Shown here: positions 1 through 6,540 of the stretch, piece after piece
Numbering within the stretch: position 1 is the first letter of the stretch
Layout of the letters: each line of letters begins with the position of its first letter
NCBI GenBank assembly: GCA_002299915.1
Contig: DBOG01000023.1
Location: 14,301 to 23,802 of the forward strand
Origin: Proteobacteria bacterium UBA652
GTDB taxonomy: Bacteria > Pseudomonadota > Gammaproteobacteria > Nitrosococcales > Methylophagaceae
Length of the DNA: 9,502 bases
Direction: 5' to 3'
Program-made: the position numbers and the translations under genes
The notes under the pieces: model-generated
Database searches by the model: none
What the model was told of the DNA's origin: nothing
Seen by the model: the letters and a program-made list of their open reading frames with translations, nothing else

Positions 1-1160
1 GCGAAGTGAATGGCTTGGGTGCCATTATCAAATTTTTTCGTAAAGCCTGCTGTAATATGTTTTTTCATTACGCCGGGCGCTAAGATATTGAAGAATACTT
101 CAGAAGAGGCAATAGGTTGGTCTCCCACGCTATAACCGACACGCCATGTCCAGTTATTCGCAGTTTCCCATTGTACACCGAGTTTAACCGTCGTAATATC
201 TTCCCAACCAAAACCAACGCCATTATTGCCACCGAGGCATGAATTTACTTGGCCCATCATGCATTGGCCAAAAGCAGGCATCATACGATTGCCGATGGCA
301 GCTACATCGCTATACCAAGTGCGTTGCACATCTAAAGCAATCGTTACCGCATCCGTTGCTTTCCATGCGACCCCAATTGTTGCGGTGGCTGGCACATCAA
401 AATCACCCTCTTCAGCAAATAGACCGCGATAATCATCAAATTCTTGCATATAGACTTTTGAACGGTAATGCCCACCGAATGTGACCGTATTCCCAACGGG
501 TAGTAGGAAGCCGAGGTTTACACCTGCACCAAAGGCATAATCATGGCCATTATCAGACAAGTTGCTTGATGAGGTTGATAAGCCTGCAAAACTGCTAATC
601 CCTTTCACTTCAAACCATTGATACGCTAACACGGCGGATGCACCAATAGAAGCGCCATTATCAAATTGATAAGCAATACTCGGTGTGAGGAAAAGTTGCG
701 CAAGATCAACGCCTGTTTTACCTGCACCAAAAGTACCATTTGAGGGACTATGGCCTGGGTAAGAAGTATTCATGCCGCCATTACCGAATAAAGCTGCGCC
801 GATTGTAATACGATCATTTAATCGCTTGCTGATCCCCATTTCGGGTAAGACAAAATAGTCACGGCCACTGCGTACTTTTCCAGGAGCCAAAGCGGCATTA
901 GGTGGCGCGGAAGGATTTCCCGATACTTCATAATGACGGCGAGGGCTGAATAATGCGGCACCAATATCAAATTGATTTTCAAGCGCGCTTAAGCCTGCAG
1001 GATTCGTTGCCATGATGAGTGTGCTCTCGGGCATCGCAATACCTGCACCGCCCATTGCTCTAGATTGAATGCCATAACCATGAGCAAAATAACCATTGGT
1101 AGCAAAAGCAGGTGTTACCGCAAGGCTTAGCAGAAGTAGTGAAAGTAAACGAGAACGCAT
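1..1160 (-). CDS. FadL/OmpP1-family outer-membrane transport protein (3' end cut off by window)
   Basis: This reading frame is open from the ATG at 1160-1158 to the left edge, giving 386 codons; the C-terminus lies outside the window. Residues 1-20 form a signal peptide (MRSR, then a leucine-rich core, ending AFA), with likely cleavage before TNGYF. The mature start TNGYFAHGYG, followed by a glycine-rich stretch and the NPAG motif at about residues 53-56, is typical of FadL/OmpP1 proteins, whose N-terminus plugs a 14-strand beta-barrel. The rest alternates aromatic and polar residues as expected for barrel strands. FadL members take up long-chain fatty acids or other hydrophobic compounds across the outer membrane; the substrate here cannot be told. 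Usual family length is a little over 400 residues, so perhaps 30-60 are missing. The ribosome-binding site is weak (GGA about 9 bases upstream). Family assignment is firm, substrate is not. Confidence 0.88.
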   Translation of the reverse strand, partial: MRSRLLSLLLLSLAVTPAFATNGYFAHGYGIQSRAMGGAGIAMPESTLIMATNPAGLSALENQFDIGAALFSPRRHYEVSGNPSAPPNAALAPGKVRSGRDYFVLPEMGISKRLNDRITIGAALFGNGGMNTSYPGHSPSNGTFGAGKTGVDLAQLFLTPSIAYQFDNGASIGASAVLAYQWFEVKGISSFAGLSTSSSNLSDNGHDYAFGAGVNLGFLLPVGNTVTFGGHYRSKVYMQEFDDYRGLFAEEGDFDVPATATIGVAWKATDAVTIALDVQRTWYSDVAAIGNRMMPAFGQCMMGQVNSCLGGNNGVGFGWEDITTVKLGVQWETANNWTWRVGYSVGDQPIASSEVFFNILAPGVMKKHITAGFTKKFDNGTQAIHF

Positions 1161-1193
1161 CTATATATCCAAAATTTATAACAAAGAGGCGAT

Positions 1194-1223
1194 ATTATAT
1201 GATAATAATATAAAAAAGTTTAA
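1194..1223 (-). promoter_or_regulatory. putative promoter of the FadL-family gene
   Basis: On the minus strand a perfect -10 box TATAAT (plus positions 1194-1199) lies 18 bases downstream of TTAAAC (1218-1223), a weak -35 match. Transcription would start near 1187, about 27 bases before the ATG. The surrounding 104-base gap (1161-1264) is very AT-rich, so a chance TATAAT is possible. Confidence 0.42.
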
Positions 1224-1264
1224 TACTATTTTTGAATATGCTTATTTTCCGCCAGAAAGACTGG

Positions 1265-1447
1265 CTATTTTTCTTCCTCATCATCACCCTTGACGACATC
1301 AACCACCGCACCACCCACTTTAAATGGTACTTTAGCAATGGCAATTGTAGTATCCACTGCCGCATCGATCACGGTGCCAACACAGCCCGTGAGATTAATG
1401 AGTAAAAATAAGGCGATAAGAGACTGGCTTAATAATCGTGAGTTCAT
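1265..1447 (-). CDS. small outer-membrane-type lipoprotein, 60 aa
   Basis: A 60-residue protein with a lipoprotein signal peptide: a hydrophobic core at residues 9-18 and the lipobox LTGC with the lipidated cysteine at position 22. Residue +2 after the cysteine is valine rather than aspartate, which by the Lol rule suggests sorting to the outer membrane. The mature part is only 39 residues. It contains a valine/alanine-rich segment (VGTVIDAAVD, then AKVPFKVGGAVVDVV) and a very acidic end (GDDEEEK). I recall short gammaproteobacterial lipoproteins with a similar AKVPFKVGGAVVD core but no known function, so none is assigned. A clear ribosome-binding site AAGGA (1456-1460) stands 8 bases before the ATG. 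The start is 19 bases after the polA stop on the same strand, so it is probably transcribed with polA. Confidence 0.82.
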   Translation of the reverse strand: MNSRLLSQSLIALFLLINLTGCVGTVIDAAVDTTIAIAKVPFKVGGAVVDVVKGDDEEEK

Positions 1448-1466
1448 TTTGGTTTTCCTTTTCCTT

Positions 1467-4217
1467 TTAGTGTGCTACTTCCCAATTATCGCCGGTACCG
1501 ACATCAACAATTAAGGGCACAGCAAGCGTTGTTGCTTTTTCCATTAACTGTTTAATCTGTTCACCTGCAGCATCGACTTGCGCGATTGGGATTTCAAATA
1601 CCAACTCATCGTGTACTTGCATAATCATTCGAATTTGGCTATTTTCTGCCTGTTGTAGCCACACTTGGATGTCGCACATGGCGCGTTTGATAATATCAGC
1701 GGCGGTACCTTGCATCGGTGCATTGATTGCGGTGCGTTCGGCATATTGGCGGCGCATGCCATTGCTGGCATTGATATCAGGCAAGTACAATCGGCGGCCA
1801 AATAAGGTTTCAACAAAGCCATCTATCTTGGCTTGCTCACGGGTATCGTTCATATAGCGTTGCACACCAGGATAGCGGGCAAAGTAGGTTTCCATATATT
1901 CGGCAGCTTGGAAGCGCTCGATACCGAGTTGTTTGGATAAACCATGGGCAGACATGCCGTAAATCAGGCCAAAGTTGATTGCTTTGGCGCTACGGCGTTG
2001 ATCATTATCGACTTCATCTAATGAACATCCAAAAATCTCAGAAGCAGTGTGGCGATGAATGTCTTCGCCACTGGAGAAGGCATTGAGTAGGCTTTCATCT
2101 TCAGATAAATGCGCCATGATCCGCAATTCAATTTGGGAATAATCGGCGGCTAGGATTGTGTCACCTTCGGGCGCAACAAAGGCTTCTCGGATCTTGCGAC
2201 CTTCAGCACTACGAATAGGGATGTTTTGTAAGTTCGGATCAGAGGAGGAGAGGCGACCGGTTGCAGTTACTGCTTGATGATAAGAGGTATGCACCCGACC
2301 TGTTTTAGGATTGACTTGCTCGGGCAGGCGATCGGTATAAGTTGATTTGAGCTTGCTTAAACTCCGATGCACCATAATGATAGAGGGCAATTCATGGCCA
2401 TCATCCGCTAATTCTTGCAGTACAGCTTCGGCTGTCGAAGGTTGCCCTTTGGGTGTTTTTTTCTTAATTGGCAAGCCAAGTTGCTCATAGAGAATTTCTT
2501 GCAGTTGCTTAGGCGAACCGAGATTAAATTCTTTTTCTGCAATCACAAATGCCTGTTTTTCTTGATCGGCAATTTGAATAGCCAGTTCATCGCTCTGCTG
2601 TTGTAGCATCCAGAAATCAATATTCACCCCATTACGTTCTAATGTGTTGAGTACGGGGATCAGTGGCATATCAATGGTTTTATACACTTCCAGCAGGCTA
2701 GGGATGGCTTGTAATTGTGGGAATAAGGTTTGGTGTAGTTGCAGCGTAATATCGGCATCTTCAGCGGCATAAGGCGCCGCGACATTAATATCGATCTGAT
2801 TAAACGTAAGCTGTTTTTTACCTTTACCTGCTACATCTTCAAAATGAATGGTATTACGGCCTAAATATCTTTCAGCCAGCGAATCCATATCATGGCGAGT
2901 AGCCGTGCTATTAAGCACATAGGATTGCAGCATGGTGTCATGTTCTATGCCTTGCAGGTCAATATTATGATTCAGCAGAATATGGCGGTCATATTTTAGG
3001 TTTTGGCCGACTTTATGGTGCATTGGATCTTCGAGCAAAGGCTTGAGCTGCGCCAGTGTTTCATCTAGATCTAATTGATCAGACACACCAGGATAGTCAT
3101 GTGTGAGCGGCACATAAGCGGCCTCGCCGGCTTCAATTGCAAAGGAAACGCCGACAATACGCGCTTCAAGATAATTTAAGCTGGTGGTTTCAGTATCAAA
3201 AGCAAATAAATCGACTTCTTTTAATCTCCCGATCCAATGGGTTAATCTTTCAGGGGTGAAAATGGTTTCATAGTCCGATTTTTCGATTTTTTCAGGGATC
3301 GGAACTTCGTCATTGTTACTGCGACGGGAGTCTGTTTTCGATTTGGTTGACTCATCTATCGAACCACCTAATTCTTTCAGCCAGGTTTTGAATTCTAATT
3401 CGCGGAATAAATCACGCAGTAAATCATTATCCGGCGTTTGCATAAGCAATTCTTCGGGCGCAAATTCCAGCGGCACATCACATTTAATGGTGGCGAGTTC
3501 ATAGGAAAGCGGCAAGTCGGGAACAGCCTCACGTAAGCGTTCTCCGAGTTTGCCTTTGACTTCCTCAGCATGAGCGATAACGCCATCAAGGGTATCGTAT
3601 TGCACCAATAACTTAGCCGCCGTTTTGGGCCCTACACTTGGCACCCCAGGGATGTTATCCACTTTGTCACCCATCAGCGCAAGATAATCAATGATCTGAT
3701 TGGGAGAGACGCCAAATTTTTCCTGCACCATAAGTTCGTCGGTATAGGTATTGCTCATCGTGTTGATCAAATGGACATGCTCATTCACCAATTGCGCCAT
3801 ATCTTTATCGCCCGTTGAAATAATCGTATGACGTTTTTGCGCTGTGGCCTGTGCAGCGAGGGTACCAATAACATCATCGGCTTCAACCCCTGATACCATC
3901 AGAAAAGGGAACCCCATGGCTTTAATAATGGCATGTAGCGGCTCAATTTGTTCGCGTAAATCATCAGGCATCGGTGGCCGTGTGGCTTTATATTCGGGAT
4001 ATAAAGCATTGCGGAATGTTTTGCCCTTGGCATCGAAGATAACGGCAATGTGTTTAGGATCGTAATCTCGCAATAACCGGCGCATCATATTCACGACCCC
4101 ATAAATGGCGCCTGTTGCTTGGCCTGCGGCATTGGTGAGTGGTGGCATCGCGTGATAGGCGCGATAAAGATAGGAAGAACCGTCAACGAGGATGAAAGGG
4201 CTATTTTCGGAAGTCAT
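1467..4217 (-). CDS. polA: DNA polymerase I
   Basis: Family A DNA polymerase that fills gaps and removes RNA primers in replication and excision repair. From the ATG at 4217 it has 916 residues (E. coli Pol I: 928). The 5'-3' exonuclease (about 1-300) has metal-binding acidic motifs in LVDGSS, VEADDV and STGDKD. A charged linker at about 287-315 follows. The 3'-5' proofreading domain (about 325-510) keeps FDTET (D341, E343), NLKYD (D410) and AAEDAD (D487), so it should be active, unlike that of some Pol I enzymes. The polymerase domain keeps DYSQIE (D692, E697), the finger helix residues K745, F749 and Y753, and QVHDE (D870). The frame is open upstream to an ATG at 4259, adding 14 residues. 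I prefer 4217 because it matches the E. coli N-terminus, but neither start has a good ribosome-binding site. A small lipoprotein gene follows 19 bases downstream. Confidence 0.97.
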   Translation of the reverse strand: MTSENSPFILVDGSSYLYRAYHAMPPLTNAAGQATGAIYGVVNMMRRLLRDYDPKHIAVIFDAKGKTFRNALYPEYKATRPPMPDDLREQIEPLHAIIKAMGFPFLMVSGVEADDVIGTLAAQATAQKRHTIISTGDKDMAQLVNEHVHLINTMSNTYTDELMVQEKFGVSPNQIIDYLALMGDKVDNIPGVPSVGPKTAAKLLVQYDTLDGVIAHAEEVKGKLGERLREAVPDLPLSYELATIKCDVPLEFAPEELLMQTPDNDLLRDLFRELEFKTWLKELGGSIDESTKSKTDSRRSNNDEVPIPEKIEKSDYETIFTPERLTHWIGRLKEVDLFAFDTETTSLNYLEARIVGVSFAIEAGEAAYVPLTHDYPGVSDQLDLDETLAQLKPLLEDPMHHKVGQNLKYDRHILLNHNIDLQGIEHDTMLQSYVLNSTATRHDMDSLAERYLGRNTIHFEDVAGKGKKQLTFNQIDINVAAPYAAEDADITLQLHQTLFPQLQAIPSLLEVYKTIDMPLIPVLNTLERNGVNIDFWMLQQQSDELAIQIADQEKQAFVIAEKEFNLGSPKQLQEILYEQLGLPIKKKTPKGQPSTAEAVLQELADDGHELPSIIMVHRSLSKLKSTYTDRLPEQVNPKTGRVHTSYHQAVTATGRLSSSDPNLQNIPIRSAEGRKIREAFVAPEGDTILAADYSQIELRIMAHLSEDESLLNAFSSGEDIHRHTASEIFGCSLDEVDNDQRRSAKAINFGLIYGMSAHGLSKQLGIERFQAAEYMETYFARYPGVQRYMNDTREQAKIDGFVETLFGRRLYLPDINASNGMRRQYAERTAINAPMQGTAADIIKRAMCDIQVWLQQAENSQIRMIMQVHDELVFEIPIAQVDAAGEQIKQLMEKATTLAVPLIVDVGTGDNWEVAH

Positions 4218-4230
4218 TTTTGAGAGATCT

Positions 4231-4269
4231 TCAAAGAGTAAGAATGTGGATACCATCATACACGACCAT
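4231..4269 (-). other. possible 12-codon leader ORF upstream of polA
   Basis: On the minus strand an ATG at 4269-4267 opens a frame of 12 codons ending in TGA at 4233-4231, 13 bases before the preferred polA ATG. It has a plausible ribosome-binding site (AGAGG, 4281-4285, 11 bases upstream), better than that of polA itself. It is in a different frame from polA. Short frames like this arise by chance, and nothing beyond position and ribosome-binding site supports it. Confidence 0.15.
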
Positions 4270-4290
4270 TGGGATAGGGGCCTCTGTTGG

Positions 4291-4318
4291 TAGCTATAAA
4301 AAGGTGAATTTTGATCAA
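4291..4318 (-). promoter_or_regulatory. polA: weak candidate promoter for polA
   Basis: Between the rpsI terminator and polA the minus strand has TTGATC (4313-4318) followed after 16 bases by TAGCTA (4291-4296), a weak sigma70-type pair. The region must hold the polA promoter if the upstream terminator is efficient, but this exact site is only the best of several poor candidates. Confidence 0.28.
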
Positions 4319-4360
4319 ACTAAGATTAAATAATCGTCCTATGAATACTGAATAGGATTA

Positions 4361-4389
4361 GCTTATCCCGAGTTCAGGATATGATAAGC
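4361..4389. repeat. 7-bp inverted repeat between rpsI terminator and polA
   Basis: GCTTATC (4361-4367) and GATAAGC (4383-4389) are perfect inverted copies separated by 15 bases. A second, mutually exclusive pairing, TATCC (4364-4368) with GGATA (4377-4381), is nested inside. No T-run follows on the minus strand, so it is not an obvious terminator. It could be a protein-binding site upstream of polA or simply a remnant hairpin. Confidence 0.4.
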
Positions 4390-4393
4390 CAAT

Positions 4394-4427
4394 AAAAAAG
4401 GCGACTTCCGAAGAAGTCACCTTTTTT
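4394..4427 (-). terminator. rho-independent terminator of rplM-rpsI
   Basis: A hairpin starts 25 bases after the rpsI stop. Read on the minus strand, a nine-pair core stem (GGTGACTTC with GAAGTCGCC, one G-U pair) closes a TTCG loop and is extended by six A-T pairs, ending in a run of six T. The C(UUCG)G tetraloop is exceptionally stable. The single non-Watson-Crick position is G-U on the minus-strand RNA but A-C on the plus strand, which shows it evolved for the minus direction. Confidence 0.93.
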
Positions 4428-4452
4428 GGTGTTCTGTTCCAGAATCTGGAAT

Positions 4453-4842
4453 TTAACGTTTCGAGAATTGTGGGCGTTTACGCGCTTTATGAAGACCGAT
4501 TTTCTTACGCTCTACAGCACGGGCATCACGGGTGATGAAGCCTGCTTTACGCAATTCAGATTTTAGTTCAGCATCATATTCAACCAATGCACGGGTAACG
4601 CCATGGCGAATCGCGCCGGCTTGTCCGTTATTACCACCACCACGAACGGTGATGTTAAGGTCGAATTTATTGACCATATCAACTAATTCAAGCGGTTGAC
4701 GAACTACCATGCGAGATGTTTCACGACCGAAGTATTCTTCTAGTGTGCGCGTGTTGATAGTGAGCTTGCCGCTACCAGGTGTCATGAATACGCGCGCTGT
4801 GGAGCTTTTGCGGCGACCGGTTGCGTAATATGTATCTGCCAT
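4453..4842 (-). CDS. rpsI: 30S ribosomal protein S9
   Basis: Small-subunit ribosomal protein of 129 residues (E. coli S9: 130). It shows the family signatures ATGRRKSSTARV near the N-terminus (residues 7-18), the glycine-rich GGGNNGQAGAIRHG at 68-81, and the basic C-terminal tail ending QFSKR. The last arginine of that tail contacts the P-site tRNA in the ribosome. The start is set by GGAG (4852-4855) nine bases upstream, inside the end of rplM. The rplM stop and the rpsI ATG are separated by only three bases, so the two are an operon with likely translational coupling, the usual bacterial arrangement. A strong terminator follows. Nothing unusual. Confidence 0.98.
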   Translation of the reverse strand: MADTYYATGRRKSSTARVFMTPGSGKLTINTRTLEEYFGRETSRMVVRQPLELVDMVNKFDLNITVRGGGNNGQAGAIRHGVTRALVEYDAELKSELRKAGFITRDARAVERKKIGLHKARKRPQFSKR

Positions 4843-4845
4843 GAT

Positions 4846-5280
4846 TTAAATCTCCAACACTTTAGGCTGTTGTGCAGTATGCGGGTGTGATTCACCTGCA
4901 TACACTTTTAATTTTCTAAACATGTCGCGGCCTAAAATATTTTTAGGTAACATGCCTTTTACCGCAGATTGAATAACACGCTCAGGCGCTTTATCCAGTT
5001 GATTTTCTAATGTAATAGATTTAATACCGCCTGGGAAACCTGTGTGGCGGTAATAGATTTTATCTTTTAATTTGTTACCAGAAACGCGTAATTTTTCAGC
5101 GTTAATGACAACGATATAATCGCCTGTATCAACGTGTGGTGTGTAGATCGCTTTATGCTTGCCACGTAAGCGACGTGCGATTTCTGTTGCCATACGGCCT
5201 AAGGTTTTGCCATTGGCATCAATGATGAACCAGTCACGACGTACTTCTGCTGGTTTTGCACTAATAGTTGTTTCTTTCAT
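4846..5280 (-). CDS. rplM: 50S ribosomal protein L13
   Basis: Large-subunit ribosomal protein of 144 residues (E. coli L13: 142), an early assembly protein binding 23S rRNA. Recognisable blocks are RRDWFIIDANGKTLGR (14-29), the basic RRLRGKHK (36-43), YTPHVDTGDYIVVINAEK (46-63), YYRHTGFPGG (76-85) and MLPKNILGRDMFRKLKVY (110-127). The start is supported by AGGAG (5291-5295), ten bases before the ATG. It is the first gene of the rplM-rpsI operon, with its own near-consensus promoter. In E. coli L13 represses translation of its own operon through the leader; the leader here, about 50 bases, is of suitable size, but I did not identify a specific fold. Confidence 0.98.
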   Translation of the reverse strand: MKETTISAKPAEVRRDWFIIDANGKTLGRMATEIARRLRGKHKAIYTPHVDTGDYIVVINAEKLRVSGNKLKDKIYYRHTGFPGGIKSITLENQLDKAPERVIQSAVKGMLPKNILGRDMFRKLKVYAGESHPHTAQQPKVLEI

Positions 5281-5337
5281 TCCGCGGGTGCTCCTGAGTT
5301 TGCAGGCGGTTAAATAATCTTCAAATTAAGAGCGAGA

Positions 5338-5366
5338 ATTTTACTTAGTTGTCGCTTGCCTGTCAA
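5338..5366 (-). promoter_or_regulatory. sigma70 promoter of rplM-rpsI
   Basis: On the minus strand a perfect -35 TTGACA (5361-5366) is followed after exactly 17 bases by TAAAAT (5338-5343), a five-of-six match to TATAAT. Transcription would start near 5331, leaving a leader of about 50 bases. The -35 box begins just 13 bases after the stop codon of the upstream aminotransferase, with no room for a terminator between, so read-through from that gene is possible. Confidence 0.88.
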
Positions 5367-5379
5367 CTTTAATGCGGAT

Positions 5380-6492
5380 TTATTTGAGTACGTCTTTAAG
5401 TGCGGCAAGGCAGAGAGTGACGTTTTCTTTTCGTGCAGAGAAGCCCATCAGGCCAATTCGCCAGACTTTGCCTGCTAAATCACCTAGGCCTGCGCCAATT
5501 TCGAGGTTATATTCATTAAGTAATTGGCTACGCACGGTAGCATCATCAACGCCTTCTGGGATCCAGACGGTATTGAGTTGCGGCAAGCGATCGGCTTCAT
5601 TAACGACAAAGCCAATACCCATTTCAGTGAGGCCTGCTTTCAGATCAAGATGGTTTTGGGTGTGGCGGCCCCAGGTATTTTCTAGGCCTTCTTCGGTGAG
5701 CATCACGAGAGATTCATGTAAACCATACAAAGTGTTGACGGGGGCAGTATGATGATAGGCACGTTTTGCACCTTTGCCCCAGTAGGCCATCACGAGGTTT
5801 AAATCGAGGAACCAGCTGGTGACTGGGGTTTTCCTGTTGGATAATTTATGAATGGCTCGCTCGCTAAAACTAATCGGCGATATACCTGGTGGCGCGGAGA
5901 GACATTTTTGGGTGCCTGAATAAATAGCATCAATTCCCCATTCATCAACCCGCAGCTCAGAACCTGCAAGTGAGGTAACGGTATCTACAATGGTAATGCA
6001 ATCATGTTGGTGCGCAATAGCACAGAGTTTTTCGGCATCAGACATAGCGCCTGTTGAGGTTTCCGCATGCACGAATGCGACAATTTTAATATCTGAATTT
6101 TCTTTCAGCGTAGCTTCTACTTTATCTATGGAAACAGCTTCACCCCATTTATCTTCGACGATAATCGCTTCACCCCCAAGGCGGGTGACGTTTTCTTTCA
6201 TCCGATTGCCGAACACGCCATTGATACAAACCAGCACTTTATCGCCAGGTTCAACGAGATTAGCAAAGCAGGTCTCCATGCCAGCAGAGCCAGGCGCAGA
6301 AACGGGCATGGTGAGCTCATTTTCTGTTTTGAACGCATATTGCAATGCGGTTTTGGTTTCATCCATCATACCGATAAAAGCCGGGTCGAGATGGCCAATG
6401 GTCGGCCGCGCCATCGCTTGTAATACACGTGGGTGAACATCAGAAGGACCAGGGCCCATGAGGGTGCGAACAGGAGGATTAAATGATTGCAT
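5380..6492 (-). CDS. class V aminotransferase, alanine/serine--glyoxylate aminotransferase type
   Basis: A PLP-dependent fold-type I enzyme of 370 residues, full length for the family. It resembles alanine-glyoxylate aminotransferase (AGT) throughout: LMGPGPSDVHP at 11-21, SAPGSAGMET at 65-74, VHAETSTGA at 141-149, IVDTVTSLAG at 168-177 with D170 for the PLP ring nitrogen, and SGTQKCLSAPPG at 192-203 with K196 as the Schiff-base lysine. WRIGLMG at 344-350 carries R345, the likely carboxylate-binding arginine. The D170-K196 spacing of 26 equals that of human AGT (D183-K209). Such enzymes convert glyoxylate to glycine using alanine, serine or a related donor; the donor cannot be fixed from sequence. 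It is divergent from glcDEF, whose product is glyoxylate, which supports the assignment. The ribosome-binding site is weak (AAGAA). No damage is visible, in contrast to glcD and glcE. Confidence 0.92.
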   Translation of the reverse strand: MQSFNPPVRTLMGPGPSDVHPRVLQAMARPTIGHLDPAFIGMMDETKTALQYAFKTENELTMPVSAPGSAGMETCFANLVEPGDKVLVCINGVFGNRMKENVTRLGGEAIIVEDKWGEAVSIDKVEATLKENSDIKIVAFVHAETSTGAMSDAEKLCAIAHQHDCITIVDTVTSLAGSELRVDEWGIDAIYSGTQKCLSAPPGISPISFSERAIHKLSNRKTPVTSWFLDLNLVMAYWGKGAKRAYHHTAPVNTLYGLHESLVMLTEEGLENTWGRHTQNHLDLKAGLTEMGIGFVVNEADRLPQLNTVWIPEGVDDATVRSQLLNEYNLEIGAGLGDLAGKVWRIGLMGFSARKENVTLCLAALKDVLK

Positions 6493-6522
6493 AATGATTT
6501 GTGTTCTTAAATATGGAAGAAG

Positions 6523-6534
6523 CCATTATAATGG
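6523..6534. promoter_or_regulatory. palindromic -10 element shared by the two divergent genes
   Basis: The 12-base sequence CCATTATAATGG is a perfect palindrome in the 48-base gap, so a perfect TATAAT reads on both strands (plus 6527-6532; minus 6530-6525). For the minus direction a start near 6518 would give the aminotransferase a 26-base leader. For the plus direction a start would fall at about 6539-6541, practically on the glcD ATG, meaning a leaderless message or an unused box. No good -35 is seen on either side (plus TTCTTA at 17 bases; minus TTGGGA at 19 bases). It might instead be an operator. Confidence 0.4.
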
Positions 6535-6540
6535 AAGGTT

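Noticed and set aside
226..484. Plus-strand frames inside the FadL-family gene
   Set aside because: They are antisense to a well-supported coding region and show no recognisable protein features.
1250..1271. Hairpin GCCAG/CTGGC at the lipoprotein stop as a terminator
   Set aside because: The stem is five pairs, and on the minus strand, where the genes lie, it is followed by GGAAAATAAG rather than a T-run. The T-rich side faces the plus strand, where no gene ends.
4305..4320. FNR/Anr-type site (TTGAT, 4 bases, ATCAA) upstream of polA
   Set aside because: Only the left half matches on the minus strand; the second half reads ATTCA. The short palindrome TTTGATCAAA (4310-4319) is too common in AT-rich DNA to call.
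5990..6436. 148-codon plus-strand frame opposite the aminotransferase
   Set aside because: It lies wholly antisense to a conserved enzyme whose motifs are all intact, lacks a clear ribosome-binding site, and has a composition typical of a shadow frame.
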